From NCBI GenBank assembly GCA_964451255.1, contig CAYVHL010000007.1, forward strand, positions 1 through 64,000: a stretch of 64,000 nucleotides of DNA, in the 5' to 3' direction. The translations under genes and the position numbers were made by a program. A model generated the notes under the pieces. That model saw nothing but the letters and a program-made list of their open reading frames with translations. It was not told the origin of the DNA and searched no databases. Shown here piece by piece: positions 18,663-29,098 of the stretch (position 1 is its first letter; each line of letters opens with the position of its first letter). The stretch comes from JAHBTB01 sp964451255. GTDB taxonomy: Bacteria; Armatimonadota; Fimbriimonadia; Fimbriimonadales; Fimbriimonadaceae.

Positions 18663-19771
18663 ATTTGCTCCGTCGGGGAATCCACACCAAGCTCGCGCAG
18701 GACAAGGAACCGAATCCTTTCCGCCGCCCGGCCGTCGCCGTAAGGACTAGACGGGCGCGGGCCCGATTCTGACGCAAGCACCGAGTCCGCCGCGCTGAGA
18801 ATCGTTTCAGGATCGGTGCCGACCAGGCGGGCCGCGCCTGCATCCACCCCTTCGGGCCTCTCTGTCGTGTGTCGCAAGACCAAGACGGGCACACCGAAGG
18901 CGGGCGCCTCTTCCTGCACGCCGCCGGAGTCCGTGAGGATCAAAGACGACCGCTGCATAAGCTTGACGAAGTCGGCATAGTCTGGGGGTTCGATCAAGTC
19001 GACCCTTTCCTGCCCTTCTAGCACGGATATGAGCGTCTCCCTCACCGCCGGGTTCCGGTGCATGGCCACCACCAGCTTGACGTCTTCATGCCTCCGCGTT
19101 AGATCAAGTGCCGCGGCGGCGATGTCCCGCTGTGGCTCCCCGAGGTTCTCGCGCCGGTGGGTGGTCAAAAGTATGACGCGGCCAGGCCAGTCGGCAAACC
19201 AAGTCTGGGCGGTCTGGGCGGCGACGTGTTGCACAGCGTCGATGCCGGTGTTCCCGGTCACGAACACCTTGTCGGGAGCATGTCCCTCCCGTAACAGGTT
19301 GTCTGCGGCCCACGGGGTCGGCGCGTAATGATGGGACGCGACGAGCCCGGCGCCTCGTCGGTTGAACTCCTCCGGGTAAGGCTCCCAGATAGACTCCGTC
19401 CTCAGCCCGGCTTCGACGTGGCCGAATTTGACCCGCCGGTAGAAGGACGCCAAGGCGGCCACAAACGTCGTCGTCGTGTCACCCTGGGCCAAGACAAAGT
19501 CGGGTCTCAGGCTCTCCAAGAGCGGGTCGAGCCCCTCCAAGACGCGGCGGGTCATGTCGGCCAGCGTCTGGCCGTGCTGCATGACGCCGAGATTGTGGTC
19601 GGGGGCGAGTTCAAACGCCGCGAGGGCCTGGGCGAGCATCTCTCGGTGCTGACCCGTGGAGATCAGCAGAGTCTCTACCGCCGGGTACCGCCTGAGCTCA
19701 CGGACAACCGGCGCGGTTTTGATGGCGTCGGGCCGGGTGCCGACGACCGCGACGACCCTAGGCGTTGCCAC
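18641..19771 (-). CDS. wecB: UDP-N-acetylglucosamine 2-epimerase (non-hydrolysing)
   Basis: Interconverts UDP-GlcNAc and UDP-ManNAc for cell-surface polysaccharide. The 376-residue, GT-B-fold protein shows VVAVVGTRPDAIKTAPVVREL, the substrate-binding ISTGQHREML, AQGDTTTTF, VEAGLRT and the C-terminal LTDSGGVQEEAPAFGVPVLVLR, all strong family motifs. It overlaps wecA by 14 bases and uppP by 22, so it belongs to one operon for undecaprenyl-linked glycan synthesis. Confidence 0.95.
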   Translation of the reverse strand: MATPRVVAVVGTRPDAIKTAPVVRELRRYPAVETLLISTGQHREMLAQALAAFELAPDHNLGVMQHGQTLADMTRRVLEGLDPLLESLRPDFVLAQGDTTTTFVAALASFYRRVKFGHVEAGLRTESIWEPYPEEFNRRGAGLVASHHYAPTPWAADNLLREGHAPDKVFVTGNTGIDAVQHVAAQTAQTWFADWPGRVILLTTHRRENLGEPQRDIAAAALDLTRRHEDVKLVVAMHRNPAVRETLISVLEGQERVDLIEPPDYADFVKLMQRSSLILTDSGGVQEEAPAFGVPVLVLRHTTERPEGVDAGAARLVGTDPETILSAADSVLASESGPRPSSPYGDGRAAERIRFLVLRELGVDSPTEQMWTGFRQ

Positions 19772-20762
19772 GGCTCCTCACGAGCACAAGCAACGTGCCG
19801 CTCAGGGCGATCGCGACCAGATAAAGGATCCACACGGTCTGCCGTTGCGTCAGCCCCTTGTTCAGAAGTGTGTGGTGGACATGGCGCTTGTCCGCTTGGG
19901 CGATCGGCTGGTGGTGCCTGATACGCCTCACAACGACGAAGAAGGCGTCGAAGAGGGGCACGCTGAAGAGCAGCACGGGCAACAGGATGGAGAGAGTAGC
20001 GGCAGTCTTGAGCGCCCCGACCACACTCAGACACGCCAACAAGAACCCGACGACTTGGGCGCCGCCAGCCAAAAAGATCCTGGCCGGATTGTAGTTGTAC
20101 CGGAGGAAACCGAGGCACGCCCCGCCGACGGCGGCCGCCGAAAGAGCGACCCAGCGCTGCTGTCCGAAGACGGCCAGTGTGACGATCGTGCCCGCTGCGA
20201 TGGCGGCGATGCCGCTCGCCAATCCGTCGACGCCGTCGATCGTGTCCATCGTCTTGGTCACGACGAAGATATATACAGCCGTCAAGGGCACGGCGACCCA
20301 AATGGGGAACGAAACCCACCCGGTGCCAGGCAATGTCACTCCTTGGATCTGCACTTGGCCGAGGGCGTCATGGAAGAACTGGACGAGGACTCCCGCACCG
20401 AGCAGGTAGAGCAACTGGACCTTGGCCGACAGTTGCTTGACGTCGTCGACCATCCCCATGACCAGCAGGCCCGCGCCACAGAGGAGCATGCCGACCAGGA
20501 ACATCGGAAACGAACCGTGGGGCCAGGCGAACCCGACCGAGACGAACACCGCCGCCAGGAACCCGGGGAAGACCGCCATACCTCCCCACCGGGGGATCGG
20601 CTCCTTGTGCACACGCCTGTCGTCACGCTTTGGGTCGTCCATCGCGCCCTTTTGTTTGGCGAACTGGATCACCCAGGGCGTCGCAGCGACCACTGTGATG
20701 AATGCCACAAACGCGGTCGCCAACGGCGCACGAAATCCCGCGAGCGCATTCCACAGGTTCAT
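19758..20762 (-). CDS. wecA: Undecaprenyl-phosphate GlcNAc-1-phosphate transferase (WecA/TagO family)
   Basis: Transfers GlcNAc-1-phosphate from UDP-GlcNAc to undecaprenyl phosphate, the first step of surface-glycan assembly on the lipid carrier. The 334-residue protein has about ten membrane helices and the cytoplasmic signature loops: AMDDPKRDDRRVHKEPIPRWGG (Asp pair near residue 43), MDTIDGVDGLASG (around residue 162) and RRIRHHQPIAQADKRHVHHTL (His-rich loop near 290). Its start overlaps the upstream deaminase stop as ATGA. Confidence 0.94.
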   Translation of the reverse strand: MNLWNALAGFRAPLATAFVAFITVVAATPWVIQFAKQKGAMDDPKRDDRRVHKEPIPRWGGMAVFPGFLAAVFVSVGFAWPHGSFPMFLVGMLLCGAGLLVMGMVDDVKQLSAKVQLLYLLGAGVLVQFFHDALGQVQIQGVTLPGTGWVSFPIWVAVPLTAVYIFVVTKTMDTIDGVDGLASGIAAIAAGTIVTLAVFGQQRWVALSAAAVGGACLGFLRYNYNPARIFLAGGAQVVGFLLACLSVVGALKTAATLSILLPVLLFSVPLFDAFFVVVRRIRHHQPIAQADKRHVHHTLLNKGLTQRQTVWILYLVAIALSGTLLVLVRSRGNA

Positions 20763-21235
20763 TTCGGAGCCCCCACAGGCACAAGCCTGCCCTCCCGGTA
20801 CATCTCCAACCTCACGTGGGAGAGGTCAAACAACTCCAAGGAGAAATCGTCCGGATAGTCGCCCTCATAGATCACGTGCTGGACGCCGCCGTTGATGATC
20901 ATCTTCGCACACGTGTTGCACGGTTGACAGGTGACGTACATCGTCGAGCCTTCACAGGGCACGCCGATCATCGCGGCTTGGAGCAAGGCGTTCTGTTCAG
21001 CGTGGAGGGAGCGGGCACAGTGCCCCGCCATGAGGCACCCACCGGGCCATTCCTGCTTGTCACCTTCAGGCGGACAATGGGGCAGGCCACGCGGCGCGCC
21101 GTTGTATCCGGTTGCAAGAATGCGACGGTCCCTGACGATGACGGCGCCGACTTGTCGGCGCGGGCAAGTGGCCCGAGTCTTCACCAGATGCGCGATCTGC
21201 ATGAAGTAGGCGTCCCAACTGGGCCGTTCCGTCAT
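20759..21235 (-). CDS. dCMP/deoxycytidylate deaminase family protein
   Basis: A zinc-dependent deaminase that converts dCMP to dUMP for thymidylate synthesis (ComEB-like). The 158-residue sequence shows the zinc motifs HAEQNALLQA (His and catalytic Glu, about residue 77) and CQPCNTCAK (two Cys ligands, about 103), and TYGYNGAP-type VRDRRILATGYNGAPRGL near residue 40. It is the first gene of the minus-strand operon with wecA. A dUTPase gene at 29099 would be a partner in dUMP supply. Confidence 0.92.
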   Translation of the reverse strand: MTERPSWDAYFMQIAHLVKTRATCPRRQVGAVIVRDRRILATGYNGAPRGLPHCPPEGDKQEWPGGCLMAGHCARSLHAEQNALLQAAMIGVPCEGSTMYVTCQPCNTCAKMIINGGVQHVIYEGDYPDDFSLELFDLSHVRLEMYREGRLVPVGAPK

Positions 21236-21395
21236 CCGGGATTATTATGGGGCCTTGGCGGCCCTGTGATTCTGCCATTCAGTCCCCAAGAATCATCCGC
21301 TCCGCCTCCAAATCTCTTCGGCGGAGATCCCGTTGCAGGGGGAACCTAGTTGTTAGCCATGGGCGCCCGAACGAGCTATCGGCGACGACAAAACA

Positions 21396-21429
21396 ACACC
21401 CCCTTCCCGCGAGCGCGGGAAGGGGGTGT
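21396..21429 (-). terminator. Intrinsic terminator of the DUF5117 protease gene
   Basis: A perfect 15-base-pair stem (21396-21410 with 21415-21429) closed by a four-base loop. Read on the minus strand it lies 18 bases after the stop of the protease gene at 21447 and is followed by a T-rich run (TTGTTTTG). This is the strongest terminator in the window. It also separates the gene from the upstream start of the deaminase operon. Confidence 0.9.
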
Positions 21430-21446
21430 GCAAGGGCGACCGCAGA

Positions 21447-24038
21447 CTAGTGTCGCTTCCACCGATACCAGTCAGGCTCGGCGAACATGTCGCACGTGTC
21501 GTCCGTCGGACGAGTGTCGTTGCTGCTGAGACCGAACTGCGATAACGGGTTTGCCGGGGCGGCAGCCGGTACCGGCGGGTAAGTCAGCGCCATTTGGATC
21601 ATGTTTTGCAAGTCCATGATATGGTCCAGAGTGGCTTGATCCGCCGTCTTGCCCTCGGCTCGGTGTAGCAGTTCTCTCGCGATCCGCAACTCGCCCGTCG
21701 CATAGGCTCGGATGTCCGAGGTGTTCGCCTGAAGCTTGCTGATCAGTGTGTTCACATAGATGCGTTGCAGGCTCCTTCGGGCCACGTCCACCGTAACCCG
21801 GTCGGATCCCAGTTCGCGCCAGACGTTTGAACGCAGGTCGGCCATCAGTTCGGCGACCGTGTAGGCTTTCGAACCGTTGAGCGCCTCGTTGTCGAGCATC
21901 CTCATTAGCCTCGGCGTCTGAAGCATCTGGTTCACGGCGTTGTTTTGCAGTTGCTTGATCTGGGAAAGGACCTCAGTCGGCCCGAGTTTTTGGGTGATCG
22001 AAGCGGGGACGAGCCAATTCGGCGTGTCGAACACGTTGGCCATGACCCAGCCCGCCGCCTTCTTTTGATAGTCCTTCGGCACGTGGGAGTACGTGACCGT
22101 CCCACGTCCGCCGAGATAGTTGGTCTCCACGACGCCGCCGACGTTCATCGACACGTGGCGGAGGTAGTCGGACATCTGCCCGAAGACGGCGCCATACATG
22201 TCGCCGAGGTCTTCGTACTCCTCGCCGAGCTTGACTGTCGCAGGCTCGATGTAGCCCATGACCCTCTTGAGGTTCAGGACGCCGAGCCGGGACGCTTCCA
22301 CGGCGTCGTCGCCCAGAGCTTCTGAAAGGGCCGAGGGATCGTAGTTTGAGAACCCGTTGCGCGCCCGGAGCATCGGTTCGTCGACTTGCCGGGCCGACCA
22401 CAGGTCCAAAGTCGCCTTCTCCATCCACGGGTTGGCAGCATGCGGAATCGGTGTGTAAGCCCACTTGACCGCATACTTGTCATAGATGCCGATCTTCGGG
22501 ATTAGAGAGGCGCCGTCCCCGGGCTGGGCGACGTAGTTGAACCGGGCATAGTCCATGATGCTCGGGCAAGTCCCGTTCTCCGCCGTCCATTTGGGGTCGC
22601 GGAGGAGCTTGATCGGCACGGTGGAAGAAGACTTCCCGTTGTGGACGAACCCAAGGGTGTGGCCCACTTCATGGGCGACCACGAACTCCAGGCATCGGTC
22701 CATCACGTCGTCCGGCAAAGGCACTTTCTGCGACCTCGGGTCGTTGGGTGAAGCCTGGACGAAATACCACTCCGTCTGCAGTCGCAGGATGTCGTGCCAG
22801 ATGATGATGTGGTTACACATCACCTCGCCGCTCCGTGGATCGACGACGCTCGGCCCCATCGCGTTGGCGATAGGCAGCGCCGCCCAGCGGATCACGTTGG
22901 TGTTCGCGTCTTCCGCGCTCCAATTCGGGTCTTCTTCGGGAGTCGGGGCGTCAAGGCACTGGACAGCGTTCTTGAACCCCGCCGCCTCAAACGCCTCGTT
23001 CCAATCCAAGACGCCCTTTCGCAGGGGTTCCCGCCACTTGGCCGGAACCTCACGGCCCAGGTAGAAGACGATCGGCTTGACCGGCTCCGACAGGGCGGCG
23101 TCAGGATCCTTCTTCTCGAGCCGGTGTCGGCTGATGAACGCGTAATCCTTCACTCCGAGCTTCGATATGCCGAAGTCCTGGAATCCAGTCGAAAACAGAG
23201 GAACCCTGGAATCATAGAGTCGCCCCATCATCGGCTTTTCAGGTAGCAAAACCAGGCTCTGGGCGATCACGGCCGTGTTCGACGGGCCGGAACCGCTGCC
23301 ACCAAGGCCTCCCCTCCGACGCCCTCCCGCAGCCGGGGCGGCGCCACCACCAGAAAACGTCGCGAGGACGTCCACGTTGACATTGGACTTGAACACGTTG
23401 ACGCTGTCCAGGAATGTGCGGCTCGAATCTAGGCTGCTGCCTCCCACCAAACTCTTTGCTGACAGTTCCGGGATGTCCGTCTTGAACAGCCGCGAGACAT
23501 CGACCAACGTGCCGTCGGACTTCGATGTGGACTTGACGTCCATCGCCGCGACGACCGGCATGACGTTGCTTTGCCGGACAGAAAGCTCTGCGTCGGCACC
23601 CTCGCCCGTTGCGACCACTGAGGGATCGACCAAGCGGAGCAACACTTTGTCGCCCCTCTTCTCAAACCGGACGACCCGGTCGCCCGCGGCTGATCCGTTG
23701 TATCCGCCGTGCGGACTCTCCTTCAGGGAGGTCATCCAGAGGAAGTCGCGGCCAAATACGGAGGGAGGGATGTCGAACAGGATCGTCTCGCCCTTGACAT
23801 AGGCGTCAAGAACCCCGGACTTCTTGTCGAACCCCTTGATCGCAGAATCAAAGTCTTCTGGTTTAGCGGGCTCTTGTGTCTGGCCCGGACGGCCGGGCCC
23901 ACCCTGCCCGGCGCCACCTCGGCGCTGTCCGCCCCCTTGTTGCTGGATTTGGGCGGTCGCGTTGGCGACGTCAAGCCCGGATGTGTCTGGCCTGGGAGAA
24001 ACCAGGACTGAAACAAGAACTGTTGTCAATAGAGGCAT
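21447..24038 (-). CDS. Secreted zinc metalloprotease of the DUF5117/DUF4953 family
   Basis: An 863-residue exported protein with an N-terminal signal peptide, a Gly/Gln/Arg-rich linker (about residues 33-58), a DUF5117 beta domain (about 85-300) and a metzincin-like domain containing VVAHEVGHTLGFVHN (about residue 455; HExxHxxGxxH), a Met-turn-like SIMDYARFNYVAQPGD, and a DUF5118-like C-terminal helical region. These proteins occur in Bacteroidetes, Gemmatimonadetes and other environmental bacteria; substrate unknown. Its own terminator follows. A second Gly/Arg/Ala-rich insert lies near residues 235-255. The 190 bases before the ATG separate it from divergent lpd. Confidence 0.9.
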   Translation of the reverse strand: MPLLTTVLVSVLVSPRPDTSGLDVANATAQIQQQGGGQRRGGAGQGGPGRPGQTQEPAKPEDFDSAIKGFDKKSGVLDAYVKGETILFDIPPSVFGRDFLWMTSLKESPHGGYNGSAAGDRVVRFEKRGDKVLLRLVDPSVVATGEGADAELSVRQSNVMPVVAAMDVKSTSKSDGTLVDVSRLFKTDIPELSAKSLVGGSSLDSSRTFLDSVNVFKSNVNVDVLATFSGGGAAPAAGGRRRGGLGGSGSGPSNTAVIAQSLVLLPEKPMMGRLYDSRVPLFSTGFQDFGISKLGVKDYAFISRHRLEKKDPDAALSEPVKPIVFYLGREVPAKWREPLRKGVLDWNEAFEAAGFKNAVQCLDAPTPEEDPNWSAEDANTNVIRWAALPIANAMGPSVVDPRSGEVMCNHIIIWHDILRLQTEWYFVQASPNDPRSQKVPLPDDVMDRCLEFVVAHEVGHTLGFVHNGKSSSTVPIKLLRDPKWTAENGTCPSIMDYARFNYVAQPGDGASLIPKIGIYDKYAVKWAYTPIPHAANPWMEKATLDLWSARQVDEPMLRARNGFSNYDPSALSEALGDDAVEASRLGVLNLKRVMGYIEPATVKLGEEYEDLGDMYGAVFGQMSDYLRHVSMNVGGVVETNYLGGRGTVTYSHVPKDYQKKAAGWVMANVFDTPNWLVPASITQKLGPTEVLSQIKQLQNNAVNQMLQTPRLMRMLDNEALNGSKAYTVAELMADLRSNVWRELGSDRVTVDVARRSLQRIYVNTLISKLQANTSDIRAYATGELRIARELLHRAEGKTADQATLDHIMDLQNMIQMALTYPPVPAAAPANPLSQFGLSSNDTRPTDDTCDMFAEPDWYRWKRH

Positions 24039-24228
24039 GGCTTTGGATCGTTCCCCCTAAATTGCACGGCAACATCGGCGACCGTCAATTGCATCTTGAC
24101 CTAACCGACACCACAATTTCGCCGGCCTCAAAGCAAAGATCGCTCCGTCCTTGGACCTCGCCGACCCGCAGGTATCCTCCCTTCGGTGCTGGACACAGCC
24201 TCAAAACGCACCATTTCCGAGATCAAAC

Positions 24229-25680
<1,452 letters not shown>

Positions 25681-25750
25681 CCTGGGGCGGAATACCGGGG
25701 AGTCCTGACCCGCCTTCCACGGTGCTGGTACAAGGACTAGGCGCAGATCG

Positions 25751-26473
25751 ATGCCGACCGAAGCCCGACTCGTCTTCATGCCCGGTCTCGGAGCCGACCA
25801 CCGATTGTTCGTAGAACAGCACCGGCGGTTCCCTCACGCGGTCACATGCGAGTACGTCGCGCCAAGAGCGGACGACAGCCTTCGTTCCTACGCGACCCGA
25901 TGGGCGTCCGGACAGGATTGGAGCAAGCCGACCATCTTGGTCGGCTTTGCCTTTGGCGCGATGGTCGCCCTGGAGGCGGCTGAACAAGTGCCTGAGGCGA
26001 GAAACGCGGCCAAGGGGATTGTTATCGTTTCCGGTTGCCGTAGCGGCGCGGCCGTGTCCGACTGCTTCCGCCGCCAAGTGGCCATGTCAAGGATGGTGCC
26101 CCACTTGATCCTGCGCCAGGGCCTGCTCGCCTTCGCCGAACGATTCTCAGAGCGGGACGACCTGGCCGACGACCACCGGAGGCTCCTCAAGGAGATGGCC
26201 GGTGAGATGGACATCGAACTCTTCCGTTGGTCGACAAAGGCGTGCGCCGAGTGGGACTACAAGGGTCCGGTCGATCTCGGCAAAGAGGTGCCCGTCTTCC
26301 AGATCCACGGAGAACGTGACCATGTCATCCCACTCGTGCCCGGCGACCCTGACACGGTCCTGCCCAACGCCGGCCACCTGATCCAGTTCACCCATTGCGG
26401 CGAAGTGAACGCATACATCGCCAACTGCGCCAGACAAGTCGGGGTTTCTCTGTTCGAGAAGCACCACGTTTAG
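25751..26473 (+). CDS. Alpha/beta hydrolase-fold protein with the nucleophile replaced by alanine
   Basis: A 240-residue alpha/beta hydrolase: oxyanion-region FMPGLGADHRLF near the N-terminus, nucleophile elbow at residues 65-69, an acid residue candidate in IHGERDHVIP and a histidine in PNAGHLIQF. The elbow reads GFAFG, so the Ser of GxSxG is Ala67 (GCC). The neighbouring motif (FGAMVALEAA) is otherwise typical. The protein probably cannot act as a standard esterase, and may be a pseudoenzyme, a binding protein, or use another residue. It follows lpd by 70 bases and converges on the DCC gene. No signal peptide is present. Confidence 0.82.
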   Translation: MPTEARLVFMPGLGADHRLFVEQHRRFPHAVTCEYVAPRADDSLRSYATRWASGQDWSKPTILVGFAFGAMVALEAAEQVPEARNAAKGIVIVSGCRSGAAVSDCFRRQVAMSRMVPHLILRQGLLAFAERFSERDDLADDHRRLLKEMAGEMDIELFRWSTKACAEWDYKGPVDLGKEVPVFQIHGERDHVIPLVPGDPDTVLPNAGHLIQFTHCGEVNAYIANCARQVGVSLFEKHHV

Positions 26474-26477
26474 GCGC

Positions 26478-26870
26478 CTAGTCGACTTCTGGATATCGGT
26501 TTTCAAGGCCGCACGCCACTCCACCGAAAAACGCCTTGGAGATGAGGCCACGGTTCCGAGCGACAAGGGCATAGACAGCCTTCGCCAGCCAGGCTAGTGG
26601 CGCGAACATGAACGGGACCACCCATTTGGACCCAGTCGCACGCAACGCGAAGAAAATCGCGTCCGCGCCTCTGAGGCGGCGGCCCTCCGCCGTAACGACG
26701 TACAGGGCCGTCTTGCAACCTTCGTAGAGATCGTCGTCCATTGGCGGGCGAGGACAGTGCTGATAGCTGACGATCTGAAACATGTGTCCAGGGTCTCTCC
26801 TCCGGATCACTCCGGCAAACCGCGAGCACATGCCGCATTCGCCGTCCCAGATCAACCAGTGCTTCTCCAT
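26478..26870 (-). CDS. DUF393 (DCC family) thiol-disulfide oxidoreductase-like protein
   Basis: A 130-residue protein of the DCC family, related to thioredoxin-fold proteins. The N-terminal LIWDGECGMCSRF carries the D-x-x-CxxC signature, followed by VSYQHC, and the family's C-terminal WVVPFMFAPLAWLAKAVYALVARNR segment, which may dip into the membrane. The exact role of the family is unknown. It begins 4 bases after the stop of pxpC and is probably co-transcribed with pxpBAC. Confidence 0.85.
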   Translation of the reverse strand: MEKHWLIWDGECGMCSRFAGVIRRRDPGHMFQIVSYQHCPRPPMDDDLYEGCKTALYVVTAEGRRLRGADAIFFALRATGSKWVVPFMFAPLAWLAKAVYALVARNRGLISKAFFGGVACGLENRYPEVD

Positions 26871-26874
26871 ATTT

Positions 26875-27765
26875 CTAAACCGTCCCCGTCCTGATCCGCA
26901 GAAAGGTCACGAGGCGGGCAAGGTCTTCTTCACGTTGCGCCGCCAATCGCTTGGCCTCGCCTAATTCTACGGCCGCCAATGTCACGTGGTCACCAGGTCT
27001 CAGTTGTCCGATGCGGTCATGGTCCGCTCGGACGACCGTCCCGATCTTTTGATAACCCCCGATCGTCGGACCGTCGGGGCCGTGGATCAGGATCTCTCCT
27101 GCCGGGGTCGCCTGCATGACGCCCCAGACCGACGGCTCGCTGTGAGCGAGCCCCTCGCCGACCAATCCCGCCCCGATCAGCCGCACACCCACCCGGTCGG
27201 ATTGGGGTGAGACGGACAACGGGCTGTCCGGCGCCCAATCAAAGTCTTCGTCAAGCGGCACGAACCGAAGTGGCCCTGCACCAAGGGACTCGGCCGGGTC
27301 GCTGAGACTGGCGTCGTCCAGGCGACGGGCCACCGCCGTAGAGGCGTATTCCTCACCTGCGCGGAGCGGATGACCGGACACCGATCCAAGGGCAAGGGGC
27401 ACGTCCCAGCCACCCGGCGCAGCCAGATATGCCCGGGCGCCGACCCGGCCCGGGCCGAACGCCAAGACCTCCCCTTTGGCGACCTCGATCCTTCCGGGCA
27501 ACGCGGCCGGGGCGTTGCTTATCCGGGCTGAGAATGGCGCCCCTGCCAAGGCCACGGTCCCACCCGACATGAACTCCATAGCCAGCGGCCCGCCCAGTTC
27601 GATCACGGGACAGTCGAAGTCTTGTCCGAGCAAGGCGTTCGCAACGGCCATGCTCCCACGGTCGAAAGCCCCGCCCGGGGTGACGCCATACGCACGATAG
27701 CCTGGTCGTCCACCGTCTTGGAAGGTGGACACGCCCATCGCCCGGGTAACGCGGACTCTCACCAC
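26875..27765 (-). CDS. pxpC: 5-oxoprolinase subunit C (biotin-dependent carboxyltransferase-like, KipA family)
   Basis: With PxpA and PxpB forms the ATP-dependent 5-oxoprolinase that opens pyroglutamate to glutamate. The 296-residue protein has the family start GVSTFQDGGRPGYRAYGVTPGGAFD and conserved NALLGQ, IELGG, LAFGPGRVGARAYLAAPGG and SGHPLRAGE patches, ending with EILIHGPDGPTIGGYQKIGTVV. Length is typical. It overlaps pxpA by 7 bases. The three genes together (B, A, C order here) support the assignment. Confidence 0.93.
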   Translation of the reverse strand: MVRVRVTRAMGVSTFQDGGRPGYRAYGVTPGGAFDRGSMAVANALLGQDFDCPVIELGGPLAMEFMSGGTVALAGAPFSARISNAPAALPGRIEVAKGEVLAFGPGRVGARAYLAAPGGWDVPLALGSVSGHPLRAGEEYASTAVARRLDDASLSDPAESLGAGPLRFVPLDEDFDWAPDSPLSVSPQSDRVGVRLIGAGLVGEGLAHSEPSVWGVMQATPAGEILIHGPDGPTIGGYQKIGTVVRADHDRIGQLRPGDHVTLAAVELGEAKRLAAQREEDLARLVTFLRIRTGTV

Positions 27766-28436
27766 CCAGCTTCGATACCCTCCCGCTCCAAGGCACGACG
27801 GACGGCAAAGACCACACCCACGGGATCGCTACCGTCACCGTGCACACAGATCGAATCGATCCGGCCAGCGAGGGCGACGACCTGTCTCTCGATCTGCTCT
27901 GTGTCATGCAAGACTGCATCAGGCTCGGAACGGGAGACAAGGTGTCCCGAGCCGTCATACCTGCGGTCGGCAAACCCTTCCCGGATCAGAGGCACCCCGG
28001 CTCGGTCGGCCGCGACTACGTGCCCGCTGTCTGCCAAGCCCATCAGTGGCAAGCCGCAGCGTTCGAGTACGGTGGTCAAAGCGTCCTGGGCCAGGGCGTC
28101 GAGTGCAGAATCGTGATAGAAGGCTCCGTGCGGTTTGATGTATGAGGCAAAGGAGAGAAGGTTCTCACACTGCCCCCAGATCGAACGAAGCATTTCGTCT
28201 TTGGTGAGCCCCAGGTCGGCGGCTGAGACGCGCCCCATCCCGCTTCGATCCGGGTATCCCGGATGAAGGCCGATCCGCGTGCCTGCCTGTCGGCACAGTT
28301 CGATGGTCTCTCGTGCGAGTTCTGCTAACCCGGCGTGGACACCGCAGCAGACGTTTGCGCTGGTCGCCGCTTTGACCAGCTCCGCATCCCAAGGGAACCC
28401 TTCTGCGATGTCGACGTTGATGTCGATACGGTTCAC
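27759..28436 (-). CDS. pxpA: 5-oxoprolinase subunit A (LamB/YcsF family)
   Basis: The LamB/YcsF-family subunit of 5-oxoprolinase. The 225-residue protein shows INVDIAEGFPWDAEL (usually DLNEGFG), SANVCCGVHAG, GLHPGYPDRSGMGR, YIKPHGAFYHD and SICVHGDG, all conserved in the family. It is a little shorter than the common 245-255. It overlaps pxpB by 4 bases (ATGA) and pxpC by 7. Confidence 0.93.
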   Translation of the reverse strand: MNRIDINVDIAEGFPWDAELVKAATSANVCCGVHAGLAELARETIELCRQAGTRIGLHPGYPDRSGMGRVSAADLGLTKDEMLRSIWGQCENLLSFASYIKPHGAFYHDSALDALAQDALTTVLERCGLPLMGLADSGHVVAADRAGVPLIREGFADRRYDGSGHLVSRSEPDAVLHDTEQIERQVVALAGRIDSICVHGDGSDPVGVVFAVRRALEREGIEAGW

Positions 28437-29077
28437 AGCCTCTCCCCTTCCAGGTAGGCGTACTCTTCCTCATCGATCGCGACAAAGATCACTTCGTCGC
28501 CAGCCGAGATCGGAAAGTATCCTGCCGCCACGTCCACGAGTTGCAACGGGGTCTTGCCGACCAGGTGCCATCCACCGGGCCTGGGCAGAGTGTAGATTCC
28601 CGTCTGGTCACCCGTGATCGCCACCGTCCCCGCTTCGACCCGCGGGCGCGGGCTGGCCCGACGCGACAGACCTGAGATGGATGCCTCAAGCGGTCCCAAA
28701 TAGGGGAAGCCGGGGCAGAAACCTACTGCGAAGCACCGATAGGGCCGCCCCGTGTGCGCAGCGATGAGTTGCTCGGGCGAGAGGCCGAGTAGAGCGCTTG
28801 TCTCCGACAGGTCCTCGCCGAAGCCGTAGCAGACCGGCACGGTATGACGGCCCGACCCCTGCTCCGCCGGATCCTTCGCCTTGGACACTCTGGCAAAGAA
28901 CCGGGCCGGATCGAAGTTCTCCGGCTCGACGTACAGGCCAAGAGTGTCATAGGCCGGCACGACCTCCAGCACCCCCTTGACCTGCCAGGCACGGATCTCG
29001 CGGGCCCACGCCGCCGAAGACGCACCCTCCAGCCCAAGGACCAGGAAGGCGGACTCACCCAACGGCTGAAGGGTCAT
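28433..29077 (-). CDS. pxpB: 5-oxoprolinase subunit B (KipI family)
   Basis: The KipI-family subunit of 5-oxoprolinase, 214 residues: MTLQPLGESAFLV matches the family N-terminus, then ARVSKAKDP, VPVCYGFGEDLSETSALLGLSPEQLIAAHTG, FCPGFPYLGPL and GGWHLVGKTP near the C-terminus, all diagnostic. I chose the ATG at 29077; one at 29089 is also possible and would leave only 9 bases to the divergent dut start. No clear Shine-Dalgarno precedes either. A small inverted repeat lies in this interval. Confidence 0.9.
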   Translation of the reverse strand: MTLQPLGESAFLVLGLEGASSAAWAREIRAWQVKGVLEVVPAYDTLGLYVEPENFDPARFFARVSKAKDPAEQGSGRHTVPVCYGFGEDLSETSALLGLSPEQLIAAHTGRPYRCFAVGFCPGFPYLGPLEASISGLSRRASPRPRVEAGTVAITGDQTGIYTLPRPGGWHLVGKTPLQLVDVAAGYFPISAGDEVIFVAIDEEEYAYLEGERL

Positions 29078-29080
29078 GCC

Positions 29081-29096
29081 ACCGATCATAATCGGT
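29081..29096. promoter_or_regulatory. Inverted repeat between divergent pxpB and dut
   Basis: ACCGAT-CATA-ATCGGT, a perfect six-base inverted repeat with a four-base spacer, fills the very short interval between the divergent pxpB and dut starts. It may be an operator, or simply chance, since 12 matching positions are not strong. If pxpB begins at 29089 part of it would be coding. Confidence 0.3.
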
Positions 29097-29098
29097 CC

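Noticed and set aside
28844..29098. Upstream extension of dut
   Set aside because: It is antisense to pxpB, and the known dUTPase start fits the ATG at 29099.
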